A stretch of DNA of 64,000 nucleotides, taken from assembly GCA_023014485.1 (NCBI GenBank), contig JAJOZX010002355.1, forward strand, positions 36,001 through 100,000. The letters are read 5' to 3'. The notes below the pieces were generated by a model. That model was not told the DNA's origin. It saw only the letters and a program-made list of their open reading frames with translations, and searched no databases. Below, one piece after another: positions 63,834 through 64,000 of the stretch (the first letter of the stretch is position 1; the number at the start of each line of letters is the position of its first letter). The DNA is from Bathynomus jamesi. Lineage: Eukaryota; Arthropoda; Malacostraca; Isopoda; Cirolanidae. Position numbers and translations under genes: made by a program.

Positions 63834-64000
63834 TCATAAACCATACAACGAACTATTTCCTTCCACATAAAACAATGATATGATCGAGCACGCTTCAACA
63901 CAATTTTAGAAAATCTTTCACATCATACACAACATCAAACAGTTTATTCCTACTGACAACAAATTAGCGAGAACTTTAATAAGAAGACTTGACCTTACAA

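Overview
This window is animal nuclear DNA, most likely from an arthropod and perhaps a crustacean. It is AT-rich and full of (AT)n, (AC)n and (CT)n microsatellites. It has short degenerate TTAGGT tracts, several clades of non-LTR retrotransposons, and Tc1/mariner and hAT relics. The placement rests on element content only and is tentative. I found no convincing host gene, spliced exon chain, rRNA array or functional tRNA gene. Essentially everything recognisable is mobile or derived from mobile elements.

Layout. 1-9.7 kb: tRNA-derived SINE pieces, a LINE 3' end, a 5S-rRNA-headed SINE split by a hAT-like element that carries a minisatellite, a second LINE 3' end, then microsatellites. 9.7-22.3 kb: DNA transposons (short inverted-repeat MITEs, Tc1-like and mariner-like relics on the minus strand, a hAT MITE with a perfect 8-bp target duplication, a palindromic mariner derivative). 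22.3-30.4 kb: a hammerhead-like foldback, a 2.8-kb minus-strand LINE with endonuclease and RT remnants, then two nearly identical CR1-type LINEs head to tail. 30.4-39.6 kb: broken LINE pieces and several foldbacks. 42.2-44.4 kb: a third CR1 copy on the minus strand. 45.4-48.7 kb: a 70-bp hAT micro-MITE, a palindrome carrying two tRNA-like sequences, a hAT-like MITE. 49.3-53.7 kb: a long foldback element split by a LINE in one arm and a mariner at its centre. 53.7-57.8 kb: a hAT MITE, an RTE-clade LINE tail, and another LINE split by a complete mariner-like element. 57.8-64 kb: mostly unrecognised AT-rich DNA, several TIR elements, and a 1-kb TIR element holding an open 153-codon frame.

The order of insertions can often be read from target duplications and interrupted repeats. 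The most interesting items are: three dispersed foldbacks built around a hammerhead-ribozyme-like core; a 3' tail shared by the 5S-headed SINE and the 3' UTR of the CR1-type LINE, which suggests a SINE/LINE partnership; the nested foldback at 49.3-53.7 kb; and the tRNA-bearing palindrome at 46.65-47.36 kb. The CR1 copies are so alike that the family must have moved recently. Each copy's frame is broken by a single-base homopolymer difference, so sequencing error has to be considered.
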